Assembly (NCBI GenBank): GCA_029881615.1
Contig: JAOUMF010000077.1
Span: 1 to 7,710, forward strand
DNA length: 7,710 nt
Reading direction: 5' to 3'
DNA from: Alphaproteobacteria bacterium
GTDB taxonomy: Bacteria; Pseudomonadota; Alphaproteobacteria; UBA8366; JADFVY01
The notes below the pieces were generated by a model. The model did no database searches and was not told where the DNA came from. It saw only the letters and a program-made list of their open reading frames with translations. Below are positions 1 through 6,431 of the stretch, one piece after another. Made by a program: the position numbers and the translations under genes. Positions within the stretch are counted from its first letter, which is position 1. Every line of letters starts with the position of its first letter.

Positions 1-357
1 GTGCTGATTATACTGATCCTGGCCTTTGTTGTTTACAAGCTGATTGAAATTCGGCGCGGAGAATCGGATCTCGGCTTTCAGCGGCTTACCGAACCGCTAT
101 CGTTCATGCCCACCCGCACGGCTCTTTTCGCACTTACGATTTCGTACATCTTCTTCGTCGATTGGGGCGGATTCACGATTACGACGTTTATCTTTTTAAG
201 CACCACGATGATGCTGTTGAACCAGGGGCGAAACTGGAAGTTCATCCTCTCCCTGGCCGCCATCCTTTCAATCGGCGGTTATTTTCTGTTCGTTTATGCG
301 TTCGAGGTCCGATTCCCTAAAGGACCCTTTGAAATATTGATGGCACAGGTGCTTTGA
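1..357 (+). CDS. Tripartite tricarboxylate transporter small membrane subunit TctB (5'-partial)
   Basis: This is probably the small four-helix membrane subunit of a tripartite tricarboxylate transporter, which works with the large permease TctA and a periplasmic binding protein TctC to import carboxylates by secondary transport. The visible 118 residues contain a hydrophobic stretch at the very start (about residues 2-12), then a long hydrophobic region (about 41-70, probably two helices) and another near 80-103. TctB proteins are usually about 150 residues, and the frame is open to the window edge. The GTG at base 1 is therefore probably an internal codon and the true start lies upstream. 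The stop codon (355-357) is one base before the tctA start, which is the usual tctB-tctA coupling. TctB sequences are poorly conserved, so the family call rests mainly on size, hydrophobicity and position before tctA. Confidence 0.82.
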   Translation: MLIILILAFVVYKLIEIRRGESDLGFQRLTEPLSFMPTRTALFALTISYIFFVDWGGFTITTFIFLSTTMMLLNQGRNWKFILSLAAILSIGGYFLFVYAFEVRFPKGPFEILMAQVL

Positions 358-358
358 G

Positions 359-1873
359 ATGGAATTCGATCCCGGCCTTTTCATAGACCTTTTCGTCCGT
401 ATGTTCGGTTTCTGGTGGGTGATCCTGCCGGCCATCCTGCTGGGCCTTATCGTCGGCGCCATTCCAGGCTTCAGCGCCGCCAACACCATCATCATCCTGT
501 TGCCCATGACGCTGTCGCTGGACCCGGAAATCGGGCTGGTCTTCATGGTTGCGATCTACGCCTCGTCACGCATGGGTGCCGGTATCCCGGCAATCCTGGT
601 GAATATCCCGGGCACCGCGGGCGCAGCGGCGACGCCCCTGGACGGCTACCCCATGACCAAGCAGGGGCGCAGCCACCAGGCGCTGGCTATTTCCTTCGTC
701 TCGTCGGTGGCGGGCGGGTTGCTGACAACCATCGTGGCGCTGCTCGCCATGCCCTGGCTGTCGCAGGTCGCCTATTACCTGCACAGCGTGGAAATGATCG
801 TCATCATGCTGTTCGGTATATCGCTGATCGCGTCGATCGCCGCGCGCGACACGCTGAAGGGTCTGATCGCCGGCTTTCTCGGCCTGATGCTTGGCTCAAT
901 AGGGGCCGACGTTGTCCACGCCACGCCGCGCGGGACGATGGGCTTCCTCGAGCTCTATGACGGCGTACCGCTGATCCCCGCACTGGTCGGCTTGTTCGCG
1001 GTTTCCGAAGCGTTCGTGGTGATAGAGCGCCGGTCGATCCTGTCCGACGAAGGGCAGAAGCTGATGGAAGACGCGGGCTGGGCGGAGACGTGGGAAGGCG
1101 TGAAGCTCGCCTGCTCGAAATGGTGGCACATCACCTGGACCAGCATGATCGGGCTGATTATCGGGGTGGTGCCCGGCGCCGGCGCTTCGATCGCCTCCTT
1201 CGTCGCCTACCAGCAATCGCGAACCTATTCCAAGACGCCCGAACTTTATGGCACCGGCCATGTGGAAGGGCTGGTGGCCCCGGAATCGGCGAATAACGGG
1301 GTCACATCGGGCACGCTGATCCCACTGCTGGTGATCGGCATTCCCGGCGGCGCAACGGCGGCGATCATGCTGGTGGTGCTGCAATATCACGGGGTAACGG
1401 TCGGGCCCGACCTGTTCAATGACAAACCGGAACTGGCCTATGCGCCCTTTACGGCGATGGCGGTGACCTATTTCCTGATGATCTTCACCATCCTGCCGCT
1501 GGCGCGGTACATGTCAAAGGTAACGGTCGTCTCGACCACCTACATGGCGCCGATCATCATTTCCTTTACCCTTGTCGGCGCCTTCGTGTCGCGCGACTAC
1601 ATGTTCGACATGTACCTGGCGCTGGCCTTCGGCGTGATTGGTTATGTGGCGCGCAAGACCGGCTATCACGTGGCCGCGATATTGATCGGCGTGATCCTGG
1701 GGCCGCTGCTGGAAACCTATTTCCTGCGCGCGCTGCAGATCTCGCAGGGCGACATCATGGTGCTGTTCTCATCAAAGCTGGGCAATGCGCTGTGGATCGG
1801 GCTGTTCCTGTCGGTCGGCCTTTCGCTCTATTTCGAAAAGCGCAAGAAACCCGGAAAGGTGGCCGATGGGTGA
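359..1873 (+). CDS. Tripartite tricarboxylate transporter large permease TctA
   Basis: This is the large inner-membrane permease of a TTT (TctABC) transporter, which moves a carboxylate delivered by a periplasmic TctC-type receptor. It has 504 residues, the family's normal length, and is hydrophobic throughout. Family signatures are clear: an IPGTAGAAATPLDGYP block at residues 83-98, GAGAS at about 273-277, PESANNG at 308-314 and IPGGATAA at 328-335. The two glycine/proline-rich blocks fit the internal duplication of TctA. The ATG at 359 has an AGGTG ribosome site at 347-351 inside the end of tctB, and only one base separates the two genes, so translation is probably coupled. The substrate (citrate, tartrate, phthalates and others are known in the family) cannot be read from the permease. 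No tctC is present in the window. The gene ends 13 bases from a convergent gene, with no hairpin terminator between them. Confidence 0.95.
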   Translation: MEFDPGLFIDLFVRMFGFWWVILPAILLGLIVGAIPGFSAANTIIILLPMTLSLDPEIGLVFMVAIYASSRMGAGIPAILVNIPGTAGAAATPLDGYPMTKQGRSHQALAISFVSSVAGGLLTTIVALLAMPWLSQVAYYLHSVEMIVIMLFGISLIASIAARDTLKGLIAGFLGLMLGSIGADVVHATPRGTMGFLELYDGVPLIPALVGLFAVSEAFVVIERRSILSDEGQKLMEDAGWAETWEGVKLACSKWWHITWTSMIGLIIGVVPGAGASIASFVAYQQSRTYSKTPELYGTGHVEGLVAPESANNGVTSGTLIPLLVIGIPGGATAAIMLVVLQYHGVTVGPDLFNDKPELAYAPFTAMAVTYFLMIFTILPLARYMSKVTVVSTTYMAPIIISFTLVGAFVSRDYMFDMYLALAFGVIGYVARKTGYHVAAILIGVILGPLLETYFLRALQISQGDIMVLFSSKLGNALWIGLFLSVGLSLYFEKRKKPGKVADG

Positions 1874-1886
1874 CAAACAGAATCAC

Positions 1887-2579
1887 CTATTCCAACCCGG
1901 CTTCGGCATAAATCTGCCTGGCCTCGGCCGAGCCCATGAACGCCAGAAGCGCCTGGGCGGGTTCTGTCGCGCCGGCCAGCAGCCCCGCCGCATAGGTGGT
2001 CGTTTTCCCTATTTCCGCCGGCAGGGGGCCAACCAGCAATACACCGGCGCCTTCGAATCGCCTGATCTCGGTAATCTGGCCAAATCCGATTTCGCACGCG
2101 GCCTTGCCCTCGGCCAGACGCACCATCACATCCGCACCGGTGGGAAAACGTTCGACTTTCGATTCAATCCGGTCTGCGATACCGAGGTGATCCAGCAACT
2201 TGACTATATGAATTCCGCTGGAAGCCGTATTGTAGAATACCCCATCAGCCGCCAACAGTGCCGCCTTGACGGCCTCAACAGAAGAAATATCGGGAGGCGC
2301 CACGTCGTCACGAACCGCGATGCCGGCCGTCACCGAGCCAACGACAACATCCTTGCCCCGCAGGACATATCCAGCGGCCCGGCAATCGCTTATCAGAGCA
2401 ACCGGCGCGACAAGCAAATCCGCGGCAGCCTTGCCCTTTTCGACACGCTCACGCAGAACCGGCGCCGGGGCAAAGGTGATGTCGACCATGCATCCGGTCT
2501 TGTCGGTGAAATATCTAACGCAGCTGCCGATGCCCTGTTTCGGTGCACCGGCGCTCAATATCCGAATCGCAGCAGACAT
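1887..2579 (-). CDS. ModA-like substrate-binding protein without signal peptide
   Basis: This 230-residue protein has the pattern of type 2 periplasmic-binding (ModA/molybdate-like) folds. The N-terminal strand is IRILSAGAPKQ (residues 5-15). A short helix-strand repeat (AADLLVAPV, 52-60) follows, then the hinge GSVTAGIAVRDD (81-92), a small-residue loop TASSGIH (118-124) probably at the ligand site, and EIGFGQITEI (163-172). It begins directly with the first beta strand and has no secretion signal or lipobox, so it is probably cytoplasmic and could be a ligand sensor or carrier; that role is inference. The ATG at 2579 is chosen because of the GGAGG/AGGTG site just upstream. Upstream in-frame starts at 2597 and 2627 would add 6 or 16 residues that are not part of the fold and have no ribosome site. 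It is divergent from the LVIVD gene and convergent with tctA. No ABC permease or ATPase is nearby. The ligand is unknown. Confidence 0.82.
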   Translation of the reverse strand: MSAAIRILSAGAPKQGIGSCVRYFTDKTGCMVDITFAPAPVLRERVEKGKAAADLLVAPVALISDCRAAGYVLRGKDVVVGSVTAGIAVRDDVAPPDISSVEAVKAALLAADGVFYNTASSGIHIVKLLDHLGIADRIESKVERFPTGADVMVRLAEGKAACEIGFGQITEIRRFEGAGVLLVGPLPAEIGKTTTYAAGLLAGATEPAQALLAFMGSAEARQIYAEAGLE

Positions 2580-2584
2580 GAAAT

Positions 2585-2595
2585 CACCTACCTCC
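2585..2595 (-). promoter_or_regulatory. Ribosome binding site deciding the start of the ModA-like gene
   Basis: On the minus strand the sequence reads GGAGGTAGGTG, followed by five bases and then ATG. It contains a full anti-16S match (GGAGG) and a closer AGGTG. It supports the start at 2579 over the longer in-frame options, whose upstream bases show no purine-rich site. Confidence 0.7.
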
Positions 2596-2607
2596 ATGTA
2601 GGAGAGG

Positions 2608-2628
2608 ATCATACTACCTATTGCCATC
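2608..2628. promoter_or_regulatory. Candidate divergent promoter/operator, copy 1 (ATACTA-N4-TTGCCATC)
   Basis: The 98-base gap between the ModA-like gene and the LVIVD gene holds ATACTA at 2611-2616 and TTGCCATC at 2621-2628. Read on the minus strand, 2608-2613 is TATGAT and 2611-2616 is TAGTAT. Both are fair -10 hexamers at a sensible distance from the start at 2579. TTGCCA could act as a -35 element for the plus-strand gene, but no good -10 follows it. The same two elements recur in the 5199-5294 gap. The role as promoter or operator is inferred from position and recurrence. Confidence 0.45.
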
Positions 2629-2644
2629 GATCACGATCTGGCAA
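2621..2644. promoter_or_regulatory. Inverted repeat TTGCCA-N12-TGGCAA, candidate operator
   Basis: Perfect six-base arms lie at 2621-2626 and 2639-2644, with 12 bases between them. The centre holds two GATC tetramers (2629-2632 and 2635-2638). The two half-sites are 18 bases apart centre to centre, a spacing that fits a dimeric repressor or activator. It sits between two divergent genes, where an operator would be expected. The regulator is not in the window. Confidence 0.4.
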
Positions 2645-2677
2645 TTTCAAACCTATGCCAATTCAGGGAACCGGGAC

Positions 2678-3967
2678 ATGCAGAACATAGACAAGTCGAA
2701 ACTCGCCCGTAACGTCAAGCGTCTCGGTCATCTGAACATCCCCGGCGGCGGACAAGTCGTCGTGCACGGGCAATATGCCTATATCGGCCATATGGATCCG
2801 CCGCACGGCACCACGATCCTGGATATTTCCAATCCCGCCGACCCGAAGATCGTTTCGCAAATCACCCTGCCCGACAATTATTCCCATACCCACAAGGTGC
2901 GGGTCGTCGGCGATTTGATGTTCACCAACTACGAACAGTTCAATCGCCATTTCCTGCGCAAGGGCGACGCCCTGCCGGACGCGCGCAAGAAACTGGAGGC
3001 CAGCCTGGGCCGCGCGCCGACGGATGATGAACTGGCGGCCGAAGTGGGCGGCGTAAAGGCTTCCGACATCGCGGAGCTGGATGCAGCCCGCGAGCGCGGC
3101 TACCACGATGGCGGCTTCTGCATCTACGATATTTCCGACCGCGCCAACCCCAAACGCCTGTGCCACAAGAAGACATATGGCTTCGGTGTCCATCGCTTCG
3201 ACGCCGACGAGAACTACGCATACATATCCACCGAAATGGAAGGCTATATCGGTAATATCCTGGTGGTCTACGAATACAGCGATCCGACTGACCCGAAAGA
3301 GGTTGGGCGCTGGTCCATGCCCGGCCAGCATCTGGCCGGCGGCGAGGTTCCGACCTGGAAGGGATACCGCAACCGCCTGCATCACGCGATGCGGGTCGGT
3401 GACGAATTATGGGCTTCCTGCTGGCACGCAGGGCTGAAGGTACTCGACGCGTCGGATATCGGGAACATCAAAACAATCGGCGAATATGACTACCACCCGC
3501 CGATTCCCGAACCGACCCACACGGTCATGCCGCTTGAACAGACCATAGACGGCAAGCGCATCGCGGTTGTCGTGGACGAAGAACACGGCGGCAAGGCGCC
3601 GGGGCAGTTGCACGGTTTTATGTGGACCTTCGACGTCACGGATTTGAAAGATATCAAGCCGCTGGCGATCTGGGATCTCAGCGAGATGGACTCGCCCTAC
3701 AGCCGGGCCGGTGGAGGACGTTTTGGCGCGCACCAATATCGCGAAAAGCTGGATTCCACCCTGGTCTATGTCACCTGGTTTTCCGGCGGCCTGCGCATCG
3801 TCGATGTCGCCAACCCGTCAAAACCGACCGAAGCGGGCTTCTACATTCCCGAACCGATCAACGGATTCCTAAGCCCGCAAAGCAACGATGTCGATGTGGA
3901 TGGGAACGGCCTGATTTACCTGCTGGACCGAAATGCCGGCCTCGATATCCTTGAATTCACGCCGTAA
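2678..3967 (+). CDS. LVIVD-repeat beta-propeller protein
   Basis: This 429-residue protein contains repeated LVIVD-type motifs and no signal peptide or membrane helix, so it is probably cytosolic. About seven blade units can be followed, with strands such as TTILDISNPADPK (45-57), GFCIYDISDRANPKR (146-160), GLKVLDASD (252-260), MWTFDVTDLKD (315-325), GLRIVDVANPSKP (371-383) and GLDILEF (421-427). This fits a seven-bladed propeller distantly like selenium-binding protein/methanethiol oxidase proteins. Five blades begin with histidines at equivalent positions (72, 172, 236, 281, 352), suggesting a metal or ligand site on the axis. A charged helical insertion at about 88-142 interrupts one blade. 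The start at 2678 is preferred over an upstream in-frame ATG (2621) because AGGGA sits eight bases before it and the upstream ATG lies inside the putative operator. The biochemical function of this family is not established. Confidence 0.85.
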   Translation: MQNIDKSKLARNVKRLGHLNIPGGGQVVVHGQYAYIGHMDPPHGTTILDISNPADPKIVSQITLPDNYSHTHKVRVVGDLMFTNYEQFNRHFLRKGDALPDARKKLEASLGRAPTDDELAAEVGGVKASDIAELDAARERGYHDGGFCIYDISDRANPKRLCHKKTYGFGVHRFDADENYAYISTEMEGYIGNILVVYEYSDPTDPKEVGRWSMPGQHLAGGEVPTWKGYRNRLHHAMRVGDELWASCWHAGLKVLDASDIGNIKTIGEYDYHPPIPEPTHTVMPLEQTIDGKRIAVVVDEEHGGKAPGQLHGFMWTFDVTDLKDIKPLAIWDLSEMDSPYSRAGGGRFGAHQYREKLDSTLVYVTWFSGGLRIVDVANPSKPTEAGFYIPEPINGFLSPQSNDVDVDGNGLIYLLDRNAGLDILEFTP

Positions 3968-3975
3968 GGGCGTGA
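3957..3975. terminator. Hairpin between convergent genes, possible bidirectional terminator
   Basis: TCACGCC (3957-3963) pairs perfectly with GGCGTGA (3969-3975) around a five-base loop that contains the stop codon of the LVIVD gene. The downstream end is two bases before the stop codon of the convergent MFS gene. Neither side has a T-tract, so it is not a classical intrinsic terminator. It may slow read-through or protect both mRNA ends. Confidence 0.45.
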
Positions 3976-3977
3976 CG

Positions 3978-5198
3978 CTACTCCGCGACCGTGGGGCGCA
4001 AGGCGGGGCGCGAACGCGCCACCCCCACGGTCGTCACGCACAGCAACAGGATGGCGCCGATGGCGTAGAACACTGCCTCCGGATGGCCCATATCGACCAA
4101 CCAGCCCAACAATACAGGACTTATGGCCCCGCCGATATTCAGCCCGCCGGTAACGAAACCAAAGACACGCCCCGTTGCGCCGGCCGGGGTAATGGCGCGG
4201 GTCATCAGGTCACGGGCCGGCCGCATGGTCCCCTGCACCACGCCATAGACCGCGAACAGCAGGGCAATCAACATGGCCGGCATCTGAAAAGCGCCCACCG
4301 GCGCAATCAGGAAAGCAGAGACACCAAGCGCGATTGCCGCCAACAGCCCATGGCGTCTGGTACGGTCAGCCAATGGCCCGCCCAGCAACACGCCGGCCGC
4401 AGCGCAGACCAGGAATATTTCCAGCGTCCAGACCGCTGTTTCCAGATCCAACCCCTGATGGGCAACCAGGGCGGCGACCGAAATCGACTGCATGCCCCCG
4501 GTGGACATGGCGATGAACACATAAAACATGAACATGGTCAGCACCGGTGCCGAGGTCAGAAGGCCGGCCGTTGCGGGCGCGGGTTCCGGTTTCCCGCCGC
4601 CGCTGGGGACCACGGCGCGGTCATCGCGCAACAGCGATACCGCGGACCACAGCACCAGCCCCACCACCACGGCAAGTACGCCGGCGAACAACAGGGCGCC
4701 GCGCCAGCTCGTCAGGCCCGACAGCAGGACCATCAACACCGGGGCGGACATAAACCCCACATTGCCCGTGAAATTGTGAAGGCTGTAGGCCCGGCCCATG
4801 CGGGCCTCATCCACCGAAGCGTTCATGATGGCGTAATTGGCCGGATGAAAAACGCTGTTGCCTACCCCGGCAAACGCCGCCATCGCCATCACGGTCCAGT
4901 AGGAAGATGCCTGCGACATGACCAGAAAACTGATGCCCATCAGCACCAATCCGCCGGCCAGAACCGGGCGCGCCCCGATCCGGTCGACCAGCATGCCGGC
5001 GGGAAACTGCGCTCCCACTGTCGCCAGATTCAACAACGAAACCAGCAACGCCAGTTCTGTAATGCTGGCGCCGAGGTCTGCCTGCAGCAGCGGGAACAGC
5101 GGCGGCAGGGCAAGCAGATACAGATGGCTGACCGCGTGTCCCGAGCCAATCAACCCCATCACGGAAGCAAAGCGCCCGCGCCCGGCAAGTTCCGCCAT
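3978..5198 (-). CDS. MFS transporter, Fsr (fosmidomycin-resistance-like) type
   Basis: This 406-residue inner-membrane protein has about twelve hydrophobic helices in two halves, joined by a hydrophilic loop at about 191-215. The MFS motif A is present in both halves: GMLVDRIGARP (68-78) after helix 2 and GGPLADRTRRHG (273-284) after helix 8. The block GVGNSVFHPANYAIM (111-125) with its FHPA core is typical of the Fsr/fosmidomycin-resistance branch. Another conserved stretch is MRPARDLMTRAITPAGATGR (325-344). Such carriers are proton-coupled exporters or importers of small molecules; the substrate here is unknown, and neighbourhood with catabolic genes makes uptake or efflux of a pathway compound plausible. 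The ATG at 5198 has purine-rich bases (AGAGGGCGGG) starting some 9 bases upstream. It is divergent from the P1 peptidase gene and convergent with the LVIVD gene, ending 10 bases past its stop. Confidence 0.88.
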   Translation of the reverse strand: MAELAGRGRFASVMGLIGSGHAVSHLYLLALPPLFPLLQADLGASITELALLVSLLNLATVGAQFPAGMLVDRIGARPVLAGGLVLMGISFLVMSQASSYWTVMAMAAFAGVGNSVFHPANYAIMNASVDEARMGRAYSLHNFTGNVGFMSAPVLMVLLSGLTSWRGALLFAGVLAVVVGLVLWSAVSLLRDDRAVVPSGGGKPEPAPATAGLLTSAPVLTMFMFYVFIAMSTGGMQSISVAALVAHQGLDLETAVWTLEIFLVCAAAGVLLGGPLADRTRRHGLLAAIALGVSAFLIAPVGAFQMPAMLIALLFAVYGVVQGTMRPARDLMTRAITPAGATGRVFGFVTGGLNIGGAISPVLLGWLVDMGHPEAVFYAIGAILLLCVTTVGVARSRPALRPTVAE

Positions 5199-5229
5199 TA
5201 TAAATACCCGCCCTCTACCTCTTGTTGCG

Positions 5230-5251
5230 ATAATACTAGCCCGTTGCCATC
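5230..5251. promoter_or_regulatory. Candidate divergent promoter/operator, copy 2 (ATACTA-N5-TTGCCATC)
   Basis: In the 96-base gap between the MFS and P1 peptidase genes, ATACTA lies at 5233-5238 and TTGCCATC at 5244-5251. On the minus strand 5230-5235 reads TATTAT, a good -10 hexamer about 30 bases from the MFS start; no convincing -35 is seen. The layout repeats that of 2608-2628, with one extra base between the two elements. Function is inferred from this recurrence. Confidence 0.45.
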
Positions 5252-5262
5252 ATTCCCGGCAA
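5244..5262. promoter_or_regulatory. Inverted repeat TTGCC-N9-GGCAA, candidate operator
   Basis: Five-base arms at 5244-5248 and 5258-5262 flank nine bases. The arms match those of the dyad at 2621-2644 but sit closer together (9 versus 14 bases between the TTGCC and GGCAA cores). The left arm belongs to the shared TTGCCATC element. The right arm may therefore be coincidental or a differently spaced second half-site. Confidence 0.3.
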
Positions 5263-5294
5263 ACAGGTAATCATACCGTGCAGACAGGACTTAC

Positions 5295-6380
5295 ATGACA
5301 AAACCACGCGCCAGAGACCTTGGGTTGGACTTTCCCGGCATCCCCGGTCCGCACAATGCCATTACCGACATTCCCGGCGTTCTGGTCGGCTACACCACGC
5401 TGATCGATGACGCCGCGCATATCCGTACCGGCGTTACCGCGATCCTGCCCCATGGCCATGATCCCGTGCCACGCCCGGTCTGGGCAGGCCAGTTCAGCCT
5501 GAACGGAAACGGCGAAATGACCGGAACGCACTGGATCCATGACGCCGGCTATTTCACCGGCCCGGTCTGCATCACCAACACCCATTCGGTGGGCATGGTG
5601 CATCACGCCGCCACGCGCTGGATGATCGATCGTTACGGAAAGGCTTTCGGCGACGACTATGTCTGGGCCATGCCCGTGGTCGCCGAGACCTATGACGGCG
5701 TGCTGAACGACATCAACGGCCAGCATGTCCACGCCGAACATGCCCTGGCGGCAATTGAGGGCGCGACGGGAGGCATCCCGGCCGAAGGCAATGTGGGCGG
5801 TGGAACCGGCATGGTCTGTTACGAGTTCAAGGGCGGCACGGGAACGTCATCGCGCCAGGTGACCCTGGCCGGCGAGGACTACACCGTCGGCGCGCTGGTG
5901 CAGGCCAATCACGGCATCCGTGAATGGCTGACCATTCTGGGCGTTCCGCTGGGACGATACATGAAGGAAGACCTCCTGAAACCCAAGGAGACCGGGTCGA
6001 TTATCGTCGTGATCGGCACCGATGCACCGCTATCGCCGCTCAGCCTGCAACATCTGGCAAAACGTGCCTCGATCGGCATCGGCCGCCACGGCACGCCCAG
6101 CGGCAACAGTTCGGGCGACATCTTCCTGGCCTTCAGCACAGCCAACAAGCGCGAACTGCCGCAATTGAGCGCGGCGAAACAGAGTTTCGAGTTCATCAAC
6201 AATGAACTTATGGATCCCTGCTACCTGGCTGCGGTGGAGACGGTCGAGGAAGCCGTGGTCAATGCGCTGGTCGCGGCCGACGCCATGACAACCGTGAAAC
6301 CCGCGGGCCTGATCTGCCGGGCCATCGACCATAATGCGCTGCGTGATGCGATGCGACGCCACGGGCGACTGAAGGAGTAA
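5295..6380 (+). CDS. P1 family (S58) self-processing aminopeptidase, DmpA type
   Basis: This 361-residue enzyme belongs to the DmpA/BapA/NylC family of N-terminal nucleophile hydrolases. They are made as one chain, cut themselves before a serine or threonine, and use the freed residue to hydrolyse peptide, amide or ester bonds. The cleavage block is clear: TGSIIVVIGTDAPLSP at residues 233-248, with the expected cut between Gly234 and Ser235. Ser273 and Asp275 in GNSSGD lie 38 and 40 residues after the nucleophile, the spacing of the active-site Ser288/Glu290 pair in DmpA, and Asn205 in QANHG is the likely oxyanion residue. The N-terminal ITDIPGVLVGYTT (23-35), THSVGMV (96-102) and GNVGGGTGM (165-173) blocks are also family hallmarks. 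No signal peptide is seen, so it is cytoplasmic. AGGA at 5286-5289 supports the start. Substrates range from D- and beta-amino acid peptides to nylon oligomers, and sequence alone does not choose between them. Confidence 0.93.
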   Translation: MTKPRARDLGLDFPGIPGPHNAITDIPGVLVGYTTLIDDAAHIRTGVTAILPHGHDPVPRPVWAGQFSLNGNGEMTGTHWIHDAGYFTGPVCITNTHSVGMVHHAATRWMIDRYGKAFGDDYVWAMPVVAETYDGVLNDINGQHVHAEHALAAIEGATGGIPAEGNVGGGTGMVCYEFKGGTGTSSRQVTLAGEDYTVGALVQANHGIREWLTILGVPLGRYMKEDLLKPKETGSIIVVIGTDAPLSPLSLQHLAKRASIGIGRHGTPSGNSSGDIFLAFSTANKRELPQLSAAKQSFEFINNELMDPCYLAAVETVEEAVVNALVAADAMTTVKPAGLICRAIDHNALRDAMRRHGRLKE

Positions 6381-6431
6381 GAGGGCAGAAGGCCAAACGG
6401 AAACCTGAATTGGAACGGAGAGGAGCGAGAG

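Noticed and set aside
2608..2644. Sigma-54 promoter suggested by TGGCA on the minus strand
   Set aside because: The GC doublet expected ten bases after the GG is missing, so the -24/-12 pattern does not hold.
2621..2677. Longer LVIVD start at 2621
   Set aside because: It would place the coding sequence over the inverted repeat, adds residues outside the repeat pattern, and lacks a ribosome site; 2678 has one.
1785..2690. Plus-strand open frame of 301 codons over the ModA-like gene
   Set aside because: It has low-complexity Arg/Gly/Asn-rich translation with no motif. The minus strand encodes a recognisable fold with a good ribosome site.
2663..3385. Minus-strand open frame of 240 codons inside the LVIVD gene
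   Set aside because: Valine/alanine-rich shadow of the propeller repeats, with no independent support.
3933..5270. Long plus-strand open frame of 445 codons across the whole MFS gene
   Set aside because: Its translation is rich in Gln, His, Arg and Gly without any fold pattern. It is antisense to a clear 12-helix transporter, and high GC produces such frames.
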